Source: Syntrophorhabdaceae bacterium
GTDB lineage: Bacteria; Desulfobacterota; Syntrophorhabdia; Syntrophorhabdales; Syntrophorhabdaceae
Length of the DNA stretch: 55,044 bases
Assembly (NCBI GenBank): GCA_017992765.1
Contig: JAGOOA010000015.1
Coordinates: forward strand, 1-55,044
Direction of reading: 5' to 3'
Shown here piece after piece: positions 35,119 through 43,907 of this stretch; position 1 is the stretch's first letter; the number at the start of each line of letters is the position of its first letter. The position numbers were made by a program, and so were the translations under genes. A model generated the notes under the pieces. It was given only the letters and a program-made list of their open reading frames with translations, made no database searches and was not told the origin of the DNA.

Positions 35119-36759
35119 ATGGAAGACAAGACATCACGCCAGCTCGCTCTGAAAATAGTGGTGATCATGGCACTGCCGATCGCCGCCATGGTCTTTGCCG
35201 CCACCTATCTGATAACGAGGGTCGTCCTTTTCTTTATTACCGACTACGCCTGGTACGAGAAGCTTCTCGCCTTCTTCCTCCTCCTTGCCGAGATCTTTAT
35301 CCTCACCCACGGCATCGGGTACTTTCTCGAGATCTTTTCCGTTGCATGGTCCAAAAGGACCCTTGCCAGGCGCTTCGACCCCCTCGTATCCCTTGACCGC
35401 CACCCTCCCGTCGCCGTTGTCATGCCCTCGTACAAAGAGCCCCTCGAGGTGGTGAAGAATTCGCTCATTACCTTTTATAATCTCTCCTATCCGAACAAGT
35501 ACATCTATTTTCTCGATGACACGCGATACGACACTAACTGGGACACGCCGGAGAACATGGAGGCCTACAAACGGTCTATCGAAGAGCTCTGCCAACATAT
35601 CGGCGTGGGGCTTTTCAGAAGGAAGTGGCACGGCGCAAAGGCAGGCATCATCAACGATTTCCTGCAATATCTCGGCGGCGACGGGAATGAGGACTTCAAG
35701 TTCTATAACTATTCCGGCAGGGCAAAGCCGGAGGTCGAAAAATACCTCGTGGTCTTTGACGCCGACTCCAACCCCTTCCCGGATTTTCTGGAACCGCTGG
35801 TCGCATACATGGAAAAAACCCCGCGCCTCGCCTTCATCCAGACCCCGCAGTATTACATCAATTTCGAGTCGAACCGCATTGCCCGCGCAGCCGGTCTCCA
35901 GCAGACGGTCTTCTATGAGTACATATGCGAGGGCAAGGCGTCGAAGGATGCCACCTTCTGCTGCGGCACCAACGTTCTCTTCAGGAGAGAGGCCCTTTCC
36001 GATGTCGGAGGGTTTGATGAATCCTCCGTCACCGAGGATTTTGCCACATCCCTCCAGTTCCACTTGAAAAAATGGAAGACCACCTACCTGAACAGGGTGC
36101 GCACGTTCCAGATGGGCCCCGAGGACCTGGGAGGATACTTCAAGCAGCAGTTCCGGTGGTCGCTGGGCACCATCGGCCTGCTCCCGAGGGTGATAGGCCG
36201 TTTTCTCATCAAGCCCCACGCACTGACCCTCTTGCAGTGGTGGGAATATTTTCTGTCCACGACGTGGTATTTCATCGGGTTTGTCTTCTTCATCATGCTC
36301 ATCTGCCCCGTGGTCTTTCTCTTCTTTAACGTACCCGTCTATTTCGCCTTGCCCGAGTTCTATTTCCTCGTCTTCTTCCCCTATATCATCGTTACCTTCA
36401 CTACGTTCTACTGGACGCTGAAGCAGAGGAACTATGCCGTAAAGGACCTTGTGACAGGCCAACTCCTTACCTTCGTGACCTTCCCCGTGTTCATGAAATC
36501 CGCGGTCCTCGCGCTTCTGGGATTTAAAGGTACATTCGGCATCACGCCCAAGGGGACGAGCCGGGCCCTTCCGTTGAGCGCAATGTGGGCGCAGCTCGCG
36601 ATGCTCGTCGTATGCTTCGCCGCGGCAGTATGGGGAGTGAACAGGATCATATATGAGCAGCAGCCCCTGGGCGGCCTGCTGGTGAACACCTTCTGGTGCC
36701 TGTACCACGCAGTCATACTCTCCTCTATCTTCTATTTCAACAAGCCGGTGAAAGAATGA
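35119..36759 (+). CDS. Processive GT2 glycosyltransferase, BcsA-like polysaccharide synthase
   Basis: Inner-membrane synthase of 546 aa. Two membrane helices (about 12-40 and 48-74) precede the GT-A domain, which has VVMPSYKE (100-107), the UDP-binding Asp133-Asp134, DAD (214-216), TED (305-307) and QQFRW (343-347): the full set for processive beta-glycan synthesis. Four or more helices follow, with FGITPKG recalling the gating-loop TPKG motif of cellulose and mixed-linkage glucan synthases. The C-terminal PilZ domain of BcsA is missing; a separate PilZ gene is located downstream. It couples to GH26 by ATGA. Product: a beta-linked polysaccharide, identity unknown. Confidence 0.9.
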   Translation: MEDKTSRQLALKIVVIMALPIAAMVFAATYLITRVVLFFITDYAWYEKLLAFFLLLAEIFILTHGIGYFLEIFSVAWSKRTLARRFDPLVSLDRHPPVAVVMPSYKEPLEVVKNSLITFYNLSYPNKYIYFLDDTRYDTNWDTPENMEAYKRSIEELCQHIGVGLFRRKWHGAKAGIINDFLQYLGGDGNEDFKFYNYSGRAKPEVEKYLVVFDADSNPFPDFLEPLVAYMEKTPRLAFIQTPQYYINFESNRIARAAGLQQTVFYEYICEGKASKDATFCCGTNVLFRREALSDVGGFDESSVTEDFATSLQFHLKKWKTTYLNRVRTFQMGPEDLGGYFKQQFRWSLGTIGLLPRVIGRFLIKPHALTLLQWWEYFLSTTWYFIGFVFFIMLICPVVFLFFNVPVYFALPEFYFLVFFPYIIVTFTTFYWTLKQRNYAVKDLVTGQLLTFVTFPVFMKSAVLALLGFKGTFGITPKGTSRALPLSAMWAQLAMLVVCFAAAVWGVNRIIYEQQPLGGLLVNTFWCLYHAVILSSIFYFNKPVKE

Positions 36760-37793
36760 ACGGATCATTTAATCCATACAGGCCATTGGCAGCCATATTG
36801 TTCTGTTGTCTCATTCTCTCGAGCAACGTATACGCACATGGATCGTTGATGTGGGGCTTTGCGCTCGACGGATACCCCGTAACGGACGACAGGCTACGCG
36901 CCGTGGAGGAAGAGACGGGAATAAGGCCCGACATCGTCGTCTTCTTCCTTCAATGGCCGGAGCACGGGGGTTCCGACGCAGCGGGCTTTCCCCGCGAGAG
37001 CCTCGACGCCATATGGAAGAGAGGGGCGGCCCCCTGCATCACCTGGGAGCCAATGTATTATGAAGATGGCAAAGAGGTCATGATCTCTTACGAGCGCTTG
37101 CTGAAAGGCGAATATGACCGATACATCAGGCGATTTGCAGAAGGCGCTGCGAGGTGGGAGAAGCCCGTCATGATACGGTTCGCGCACGAGATGAACATCA
37201 AAAGATACCACTGGGGTACCGGGGAAAACGAGTACGGGCCGAAAAGTCCCTCCCTATACAAAAAGATGTTCCGGTATATTGTTGACCGTTTCAGAAAGGC
37301 CGGCGCCGGTAATGTGCTATGGGTATACTGCCCCAACGCCGAATCCGTCCCCAATGCATCATACGACCCTTCCGCCTCCTGGAACACCCTGTCACAATAT
37401 TATCCGGGCAATGCGTACGTGGACATCCTGGGTATAGACGGATACAACTGGGGCACAACGCGGAAGAAAGAGAAACATGGCTGGGGCAGCAGCTGGAAGA
37501 CATTTGCGGAGATATTTGAACTTCCATGCAGGGAATTGCGGGCTGTCGCTCCGTCAAAACCGCTTATTATTTTTGAGACTGCCACCACCGGGCAAGGCGG
37601 CAACAAGGCGGAATGGGTGAAGGGCGCGATTAACGTAGCGGGGAAATTGGGGATAGAGGGCATCGTCTGGTTCCAGTCGAACAAGGAGCTTGACTGGCGC
37701 ATCAACATGAACGGCGACAGGAGCTACGTATCGCTGATTCGGTCATCGCCTTCTCAAGAATGGATAGAGCGGTTCAGAAGGAACAGGCGATGA
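36756..37793 (+). CDS. Secreted GH26 family glycoside hydrolase
   Basis: A 345-aa protein with a signal peptide (residues 1-27, ending NVYAHG) and a single (beta/alpha)8 domain. The acid/base is predicted as Glu145 in RFAHEMN and the nucleophile as Glu274 in IIFETATTG; NVLWVYCPN and LGIDGYNWG are GH26 hallmarks. GH26 enzymes cut beta-mannans or beta-1,3/1,4-glucans, so the polymer made by the adjoining synthase may be one of these. It likely trims or edits the polymer, like BcsZ in cellulose systems. The start at 36756 gives the ATGA overlap with the synthase; a longer frame from 36696 is rejected. Confidence 0.87.
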   Translation: MNGSFNPYRPLAAILFCCLILSSNVYAHGSLMWGFALDGYPVTDDRLRAVEEETGIRPDIVVFFLQWPEHGGSDAAGFPRESLDAIWKRGAAPCITWEPMYYEDGKEVMISYERLLKGEYDRYIRRFAEGAARWEKPVMIRFAHEMNIKRYHWGTGENEYGPKSPSLYKKMFRYIVDRFRKAGAGNVLWVYCPNAESVPNASYDPSASWNTLSQYYPGNAYVDILGIDGYNWGTTRKKEKHGWGSSWKTFAEIFELPCRELRAVAPSKPLIIFETATTGQGGNKAEWVKGAINVAGKLGIEGIVWFQSNKELDWRINMNGDRSYVSLIRSSPSQEWIERFRRNRR

Positions 37794-40477
37794 AGATACG
37801 CGGATTCAGCCTAAAGACCAAGATGGCAACGGTCGTTTCGGTCCTCTTCCTGTTCATCTTTGCCGCCGGCGCGATCATGTTCGAAAGCACCTTCGAGGAG
37901 CACTTCAAGAGGGCCATCGCCGAACAGCAGTTCGAGCTTGTCTCAAAAACGGTCAAGGATATCGATATGCAGATTCGCGAGGCACAAAAAATACTCGTCA
38001 GCGTATCGAAGATAATCCCTCTCGATGACATCAACAACTACATCGCGATGCAGAGGCACCTTGAGAAGATCGTTGAAACAAGGTTCTTCATCAAGACATT
38101 CTTCGACAACGGCATACTCCTCTATTCGAAGGCAGGCAGGGTCATAGGTGAGGTCCCCTATTCCCTGGAACGATACGGGAAGGACCTTTCCTACAGGGAA
38201 TATTTTCAATATACGGTAAAGGCGCGTATACCTTACATCTCAAAGCCATATCGCTCCATAAAGCCGCCTTACGACCCGGTGGTGATGTTCACTGTGCCCA
38301 TATTCAACAAGAGGAGCGAGCTTGTCGCGGTCCTCGGCGGCTCCGTTTCCCTCACCAAGGACACGACGCTTGGAGGCATCGCAAATGTTAAGGTAGGGAA
38401 GACAGGCTACATGTATCTGTACAACACAGACCGGACCATCATAGTTCACCCTGACAAGACAAGGATTCTCCGAAATGACGTTCCCCCGGGTGCGAACAGG
38501 CTCTTTGACAAGGCAATTAACGAATGGTTCGAAGGAAGCGGCGAAACGGTGACCTCAAGGGGCCTGCACGTTATCGGGACATTCAAGCGGTTCCAGAACA
38601 CGGACTGGATACTGGCCGCCAATTTTCCAATAAAAGAGGCCTATGCGCCGATCATAAAGGCACGATGGTACATGGTAGGCTACACGGCGCTTGGCATCTT
38701 CCTGTCCATACTGATCATCCTGATCGTTATGAGAAGGAACCTGTCGCCTCTTTCGGAGCTTGCCACGCAGGCAGAGGCCATAGGCAGGGCCTGGGAGCGC
38801 ATTCATTCTGTCAAAATAGAAACAAAAGGAGAAATAGGGGCCCTCGCATTCTCTTTCAACGAGATGCTGAAGAGGCTGCGTGACCGGGAAACGTCCTTGA
38901 AGAAGACCCTTGAAGAACTTCAGAAATTATACAATGCGGTGGAGCACAGCTCTGCAGTGGTTATCATTACGGATACACAAGGCGCCATAGAGTATGTCAA
39001 TCCGAAATTTGTTCAGGTAACAGGCTATGAAAAGTCAGAGGTCTTAGGCGGTACGCCGAGCATCCTCAAATCAGGGGAGACACTGCCTGAGACATACAAA
39101 GAATTGTGGGACACCATACAATCCGGCGAGGAATGGCAGGGGATATTCCATAATAAGAAGAAAAATGGCGAATTTTACTGGGCTTCTGCATCCATCTCAC
39201 CCTTGAAAGATACGAAAGGCGCGATAACCCACTTTGTCGGTATCCAGGAAGATATTACCGCCATCAAGCTATTCGAACAGGAACTGAAAAAGGCAAAAGA
39301 GGCAGCCGAAAGCGCAAACCAGGCCAAGAGCGACTTCCTGGCAGGCATGAGCCACGAGATACGGACTCCCATGAACGCAATCATAGGCATGAGCGAGCTG
39401 ATGATGGAAACGCCTCTCAATGACGAGCAGAAAAGATATGTCGAAACCCTTATGCATGCAGGAGAGAATCTTCTCAACATAATCAACGATATCCTCGACA
39501 TCTCGAAGATCGAGGCAGGCTATCTTGAGCTTGAATCAACGGAATTCAACCTTCAGGATTTATTGGACAAGGCATGCGATATCATGGCGATACGCGCGCG
39601 CGACAAGGGGATCGGGCTTGTCTGTAGCGTTCTCCCTGATGTGCCGGTCCATCTGATAGGGGACCCGGTCCGGCTCAGGCAGGTTATTCTCAACCTCCTC
39701 GGCAACGCAATAAAGTTTACCGACAACGGGGAGGTGGCTTTGGAAGTACGCAAAGAAAGCTCCGATGCGGGAACTCTTCTGTTTTCAATTCGCGATACCG
39801 GTATCGGTATACCGGAAGATAAGGTCAACAAGATATTTGAAAAATTTACACAGGCCGATTCGTCGACGACAAGGAAATATGGAGGAACGGGGCTCGGGTT
39901 GGCCATATCAAAGCGCCTCGTCAAGCTCATGGGAGGCAGGATATGGGTTACAAGCGCCGTCGGCGCGGGAAGCACATTCTATTTTACCGCCGGCTTTCAG
40001 CTTCAGGTGGAAAAGCTGAAGGCGGAACCTGTCGTTGCCCCAGTGCCCGAACGTGAAGTATTAAGGCCGCTGCGCATACTCCTCGTGGACGATTCCGAGG
40101 ACAACAGGCTCCTCATCAGGTCGTTCCTGAAAAAGACGCCCTATGTGATCGATACGGCAAACAATGGGCTTGCCGCAGTTGAGCAATACAAGACCGCGCC
40201 ATACGACCTCATCCTCATGGATATCCAGATGCCTGTGATGGATGGCTACGCAGCTACAAAAGAGATACGGGACTGGGAAAGATCGAATAAACGGGAACCC
40301 ACCCCTGTGCTCGCCCTCACCGCTTACGCCCTTCAGGAAGAAATACGGAAAAGTTATGACGCGGGCTGCAGCGGCCATCTGACAAAGCCGATCAAAAAGA
40401 ACGACCTGTTATATGCTATAGCGGCATATTCCAAAAAAACTTTGGGAAAAGACCAAAAGATAGTTAACAAGGGGTAA
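37790..40477 (+). CDS. Hybrid sensor histidine kinase (dCache-HAMP-PAS-HisKA-HATPase-REC)
   Basis: An 895-aa inner-membrane kinase. A membrane helix (about 12-31), a periplasmic double-Cache domain (35-290), a second helix (about 293-313), HAMP, a PAS/PAC domain (about 380-500), HisKA with His522 (MSHEIRTPMN), HATPase_c (GGTGLGLAISKRLV) and a receiver with Asp811 (LMDIQMPVMDG). The ATGA overlap with the GH26 gene puts it in the polysaccharide operon. The receiver needs a histidine phosphotransfer partner, which is encoded 6 nt downstream. The ligand of the Cache domain is unknown. Confidence 0.93.
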   Translation: MKIRGFSLKTKMATVVSVLFLFIFAAGAIMFESTFEEHFKRAIAEQQFELVSKTVKDIDMQIREAQKILVSVSKIIPLDDINNYIAMQRHLEKIVETRFFIKTFFDNGILLYSKAGRVIGEVPYSLERYGKDLSYREYFQYTVKARIPYISKPYRSIKPPYDPVVMFTVPIFNKRSELVAVLGGSVSLTKDTTLGGIANVKVGKTGYMYLYNTDRTIIVHPDKTRILRNDVPPGANRLFDKAINEWFEGSGETVTSRGLHVIGTFKRFQNTDWILAANFPIKEAYAPIIKARWYMVGYTALGIFLSILIILIVMRRNLSPLSELATQAEAIGRAWERIHSVKIETKGEIGALAFSFNEMLKRLRDRETSLKKTLEELQKLYNAVEHSSAVVIITDTQGAIEYVNPKFVQVTGYEKSEVLGGTPSILKSGETLPETYKELWDTIQSGEEWQGIFHNKKKNGEFYWASASISPLKDTKGAITHFVGIQEDITAIKLFEQELKKAKEAAESANQAKSDFLAGMSHEIRTPMNAIIGMSELMMETPLNDEQKRYVETLMHAGENLLNIINDILDISKIEAGYLELESTEFNLQDLLDKACDIMAIRARDKGIGLVCSVLPDVPVHLIGDPVRLRQVILNLLGNAIKFTDNGEVALEVRKESSDAGTLLFSIRDTGIGIPEDKVNKIFEKFTQADSSTTRKYGGTGLGLAISKRLVKLMGGRIWVTSAVGAGSTFYFTAGFQLQVEKLKAEPVVAPVPEREVLRPLRILLVDDSEDNRLLIRSFLKKTPYVIDTANNGLAAVEQYKTAPYDLILMDIQMPVMDGYAATKEIRDWERSNKREPTPVLALTAYALQEEIRKSYDAGCSGHLTKPIKKNDLLYAIAAYSKKTLGKDQKIVNKG

Positions 40478-40483
40478 GGCGCC

Positions 40484-40783
40484 ATGGACGACAATACCAT
40501 CTCAATAGACAAAGACCTTGAAGACCTCATTCCGGGCTATCTTGAAAACAGGCTCAGGGATATCGCATCAATAGAGGAAGCCCTCATAAAAAACGACTTT
40601 GAAACGATAAGGATACTGGGCCACAGCATGAAAGGCAGCGGCGGCGGCTACGGATTCGCCGCAATAACAGAGATCGGGAAAAGGATCGAAGAGGCGGCGA
40701 AAAAGATGGACAAAAAGGTCATCACGGAACAGGTAGAGGAACTGTCCACATACCTGCGCAATATTACAATCAAGTATGAATAA
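40484..40783 (+). CDS. HPt phosphotransfer protein
   Basis: A 99-aa helical protein with the phosphotransfer motif ILGHSMKGSGGGYGF, His47 being the phosphorylated residue. Placed directly after the hybrid kinase, it should take phosphate from Asp811 of that kinase and pass it to another receiver; the nearest candidate is the REC-PP2C protein at 41799. AAGGGGTAAGG precedes the ATG. Confidence 0.92.
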   Translation: MDDNTISIDKDLEDLIPGYLENRLRDIASIEEALIKNDFETIRILGHSMKGSGGGYGFAAITEIGKRIEEAAKKMDKKVITEQVEELSTYLRNITIKYE

Positions 40784-40790
40784 TATAAAT

Positions 40791-40870
40791 TCAGCTATCA
40801 GCTTTCAGCCCAAAGCCTATAAGGACCTTTTTGCTTCAGCTGACGGCTGTATGCTGACTGCTGACGGCTG
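40791..40870. repeat. Inverted heptamer arrays between HPt and PilZ genes
   Basis: 40791-40811: TCAGCTA, TCAGCTT, TCAGCCC. 40839-40866: GCTGACG, GCTGTAT, GCTGACT, GCTGACG. The two are inverted versions of each other with GCTGA as core, and related to the GCTGATA array at 30797. They fill the spacer between the convergent genes. Confidence 0.78.
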
Positions 40871-40873
40871 CCT

Positions 40874-41683
40874 TTATAGTGAATGTATATACAGCAGCAC
40901 TACGGTGTTGTAATTTGAGTAAAGCCTTTTTTCAAGGTTTTTGATCGCGTTGAGATAGGACATCACGCTTTCGTTTGAAAATGCTATCTTGAAAAGCTCT
41001 ATATATATCTCGGATTCGATGATCGGCCTTAGCTCTTCAAGATCAATGTACTTCGCGGTCTCAGACTGGGGTATGGTTTTATCCTTGATCTTTTCATAAA
41101 GCGCTTCCAATTCAGCACAATGCTCTTTGACCCTTTTGTGGATGTCAATAAGCAGGGACTCCTTGAGCTGGGGATATTCTTCCTGGGGATACCCGGAGAT
41201 CCTGGAAAAGAAAGTGATCAGGTGCTCCAGGTAAATGTCCACGCCTCTTTTCAGAAAAGCGGCATCTTTGATAACGTTTAACAGCACATTGCTGTCTGTC
41301 TCAAAATAATTAAAATTAACAGAGATCGATGAAGGTTCGATGGAGATGAATGCCGGGTATTGCGGTTGCTCCATGCTGCTCAAGCGGGCGCCGCAAAGCT
41401 CTCCCTGAGATGCCTCATCCCACTTTGTCCATAAAATGACGCTTTGGTTGTAGTAGTTGTCCTTGATATGCAGGGGCAAATGGAAATTTATTACATCATT
41501 CTTTTGTATCTTCGTCCTGTTGACAACCCAGTTCGGCACGACGAACTTGATCCCTCCCCTGCTTATATCAATGACAATATATTGGAAACATGAATGGTCC
41601 TCTTCCCGCGTGCCCAGGAACGGGAGGTTTATTGACCCGATGTCAAACCTCCCTTCTCGCCTTCTTTCGATAGCTTCAACCAT
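40874..41683 (-). CDS. PilZ-domain protein (predicted c-di-GMP receptor)
   Basis: A 269-aa cytoplasmic protein. The N-terminal 110 residues form a PilZ domain with the two c-di-GMP motifs: an arginine cluster ERRREGRF (RxxxR) and DISRGG (D/NxSxxG). The C-terminal 150 residues are alpha-helical without a recognised domain. It is the only gene on this strand in the polysaccharide cluster. Since the synthase lacks its own PilZ domain, this protein may provide the c-di-GMP control in trans; that is inference. Confidence 0.87.
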   Translation of the reverse strand: MVEAIERRREGRFDIGSINLPFLGTREEDHSCFQYIVIDISRGGIKFVVPNWVVNRTKIQKNDVINFHLPLHIKDNYYNQSVILWTKWDEASQGELCGARLSSMEQPQYPAFISIEPSSISVNFNYFETDSNVLLNVIKDAAFLKRGVDIYLEHLITFFSRISGYPQEEYPQLKESLLIDIHKRVKEHCAELEALYEKIKDKTIPQSETAKYIDLEELRPIIESEIYIELFKIAFSNESVMSYLNAIKNLEKRLYSNYNTVVLLYIHSL

Positions 41684-41798
41684 TTATACGGACAACCCTT
41701 ACGTATATGATACATTGCCAGTCTCAAAATTGCTATATCAGGCGAAAAAAAAACTGTATTATTTAAAAAAACATCTGTAATATTACCTAATACGGCTG

Positions 41799-42995
41799 AT
41801 GAAAGAAAAGATACTGATCGTTGATGACAGCGAAGATATACGGATACTTTTGCGGCGTATATTAAAGGCGGCAGGATACGAGGTCGTCGAGGCCGCCGAC
41901 GGCGACAAGGCCCTCCGTGATATCTCCGGACTTATGCCCGACCTTGTCCTTCTCGACATCGTAATGCCCGGCATCAGCGGATTCGAGGTCTGCGAAACCG
42001 TTAAGAGAATGGATGCTGCCGCAGACATACCGGTCATTTTTTTATCTGCCAAGTCAGATGCTGCCGACAAGGTCCGGGGCCTCGAAATAGGCGGATCTGA
42101 CTATATCACAAAACCCTTTGACAGAGGGGAGGTCCTGGCGCGCGTCGAGAACCAGCTTAAAATAAGGAGGCTCACAAGGGAACTGGTGAGAACGAACATC
42201 GAGCTTACCGACAAGCAAAAACGCCTTGACGATGACCTGAAGGCAGCGGCAGGTATCCAGCAGAGCCTTTTTCCTAAGAGCATGCCCGATATAAAGAATC
42301 TCGCCATTGCATGGAAATTCATGCCCTCTTATATGATCGGAGGCGATATCTTTAACGTATTTCGTCTTGACGAATCTCACGTGGGCATCTACATGGTGGA
42401 TGTCAGCGGCCACGGCGTGCCTTCGGCGCTCATAACCGTTTCCGTTTCGCAGGCATTGAACCCCGACAGCGGGAACGTCACAAAGAAGAAGACATCCAGG
42501 CCGCCCGGCTACGAAATAATATCCCCAAAGGCAGTTCTCGAAGCCCTCGACCACGAATACCCCATAGAGAGGTTCGATAAATATTTCACCATCGTTTACC
42601 TGATCATAGACACAAAAACGGGGGATCTCATATACGGCAATGCCGCCCACCCTGCCCCGATCATTATGCGCTCAAACGGCAACAGCAAATATCTTGATAA
42701 GGGCGGCACTATTATAGGGATGAACAATATTGTGCCCTTTGAGGAAGAGCAGATCACCCTGCAAAAAGGAGACAAGGTCATTCTCTATACCGACGGTATT
42801 ATTGAGTATCAGAACAACGACGGAGAATATTTCGGAGAGGACCGCCTCTCTTCTATCCTGAACAGGTCACGAAAAGAAAACGTTGAAGCGCTGCTTGACG
42901 GCATCCTTCATTCAATTGTTGATTTCGGTAAAGGAAGAGAATTTCAGGACGACATAACGCTTATCGCCATCGAATACAAAGGCACGGCCGTATGA
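41799..42995 (+). CDS. Response regulator with SpoIIE/RsbU-type PP2C phosphatase
   Basis: A 398-aa protein: receiver (1-122, Asp53 in LLDIVMPG), a coiled-coil linker, and a PP2C-type Ser/Thr phosphatase (about 160-395) with the metal ligands in GGDIF, VDVSGHGVPSAL, YTDGIIE and QDDITLI. When phosphorylated, most likely by the HPt above, it should dephosphorylate the STAS protein encoded next. The layout resembles HsbR of Pseudomonas and part of SypE in Vibrio fischeri, both of which control biofilm through STAS proteins. Confidence 0.92.
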   Translation: MKEKILIVDDSEDIRILLRRILKAAGYEVVEAADGDKALRDISGLMPDLVLLDIVMPGISGFEVCETVKRMDAAADIPVIFLSAKSDAADKVRGLEIGGSDYITKPFDRGEVLARVENQLKIRRLTRELVRTNIELTDKQKRLDDDLKAAAGIQQSLFPKSMPDIKNLAIAWKFMPSYMIGGDIFNVFRLDESHVGIYMVDVSGHGVPSALITVSVSQALNPDSGNVTKKKTSRPPGYEIISPKAVLEALDHEYPIERFDKYFTIVYLIIDTKTGDLIYGNAAHPAPIIMRSNGNSKYLDKGGTIIGMNNIVPFEEEQITLQKGDKVILYTDGIIEYQNNDGEYFGEDRLSSILNRSRKENVEALLDGILHSIVDFGKGREFQDDITLIAIEYKGTAV

Positions 42996-43009
42996 TGGCG
43001 CGTTCATCC

Positions 43010-43065
43010 CAAATTTGTCATTTGGTCGTTCTATATTCGATATGCGACATACTATATACGATATA
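43010..43065 (+). repeat. Heptamer array abutting the STAS ribosome binding site
   Basis: Consecutive heptamers: CAAATTT, GTCATTT, GGTCGTT, CTATATT, CGATATG, CGACATA, CTATATA, CGATATA. AGGAGG and the ATG of the STAS gene follow at once. The CTATATA/CGATATA units are those seen at 30651-30685. Confidence 0.8.
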
Positions 43066-43079
43066 TCAGGAGGATTCGT

Positions 43080-43421
43080 ATGCATTTAGAGAGCGTTAAG
43101 ACGGGCGGCGTGCTGATCGTTAAGCCGTCAGAGAAAAGGATCGACGCATCGGTTGCGACGGAGTTCAAGGGCAAAATGGTCGACTGGATCAACGAGGGAA
43201 ACACAAAGATAATCCTCGATCTGGTGAATGTAGATTTCATTGACAGCAGCGGCCTCGGGGCGATCGTCTCCAGCCTTAAGGCTATAGGGGGCAACGGCGA
43301 TCTTGTCATTTCCGGTTTACAGGAGACCGTGATGGGCCTTTTCCGCCTGACCAGGATGAACAAGGTGTTTCAGATCTTTTCCTCCGAGCAGGAAGCGATC
43401 CAGGCCCTTTCGAAGATGTGA
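43080..43421 (+). CDS. STAS-domain anti-sigma factor antagonist (RsbV-like)
   Basis: A 113-aa single STAS domain. The phosphorylation loop reads FIDSSGLGA, with the second serine (Ser57) at the position phosphorylated in SpoIIAA. The unphosphorylated form should bind the RsbW-like kinase encoded 15 nt downstream; the PP2C protein upstream removes the phosphate. A strong AGGAGG precedes the ATG, directly after a heptad array. Confidence 0.93.
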   Translation: MHLESVKTGGVLIVKPSEKRIDASVATEFKGKMVDWINEGNTKIILDLVNVDFIDSSGLGAIVSSLKAIGGNGDLVISGLQETVMGLFRLTRMNKVFQIFSSEQEAIQALSKM

Positions 43422-43436
43422 GCCCCGAAAATAGTT

Positions 43437-43880
43437 ATGCCCGAACCGATGCCGCAGAAAAAGATCACCTTTTTGATCGACAGCACCCTTGATAACGTCT
43501 CCCTTGCGGGCGTTGCAGTACGCGGGATATGCAGCTACCTTTCTTTGAGCGAGGCAGACGCGTATTACCTCGAGCTATGCGTCGTTGAAGCGGTCAATAA
43601 TGCTATCAAGCATGCCTATAACTCCGAAGCGGGAAATGCCGTGGAGATCAACATAACCTATTCAAAGGACTGCATATCCTTTGAGATAAGCGACTGGGGG
43701 ATAAAAATGGACTCTCAAGGTCCGCCTCGTTTAAACTTTGATGCCGGGAACCTTGTTATGATCCCGGAACACGGGATGGGTCTTTTTATCATAGATTCTG
43801 TTATGGATGAGGTAGCATACCGGTCAGATGGCGGAAAAAATACATTGACTATGCGTAAATATTTCCATTATAAAAATTAA
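43437..43880 (+). CDS. RsbW-like anti-sigma serine kinase
   Basis: A 147-aa GHKL ATPase of the HATPase_c_2 type. The N box is CVVEAVNNAIKHAYN, the G1 region ISDWGIKM and the G2 region GMGLFIIDSVMDE. It should phosphorylate the STAS partner and, in the classical scheme, hold a sigma factor. No sigma gene is near, so its target may be encoded elsewhere or be another protein. No good ribosome binding site is visible; another Met lies at residue 5. Confidence 0.9.
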   Translation: MPEPMPQKKITFLIDSTLDNVSLAGVAVRGICSYLSLSEADAYYLELCVVEAVNNAIKHAYNSEAGNAVEINITYSKDCISFEISDWGIKMDSQGPPRLNFDAGNLVMIPEHGMGLFIIDSVMDEVAYRSDGGKNTLTMRKYFHYKN

Positions 43881-43907
43881 GATTCTTTAAACAATGAGCT
43901 TGTTGAA

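Noticed and set aside
35134-36768. 544-codon open frame antisense to the GT2 synthase
   Set aside because: The plus strand encodes a complete synthase with all catalytic motifs; the antisense product has no recognisable domain and arises from codon bias.
41730-41762. Promoter TTGCTA/TATTAT ahead of the REC-PP2C gene
   Set aside because: The spacing of 21 nt is too long for a sigma70 promoter.
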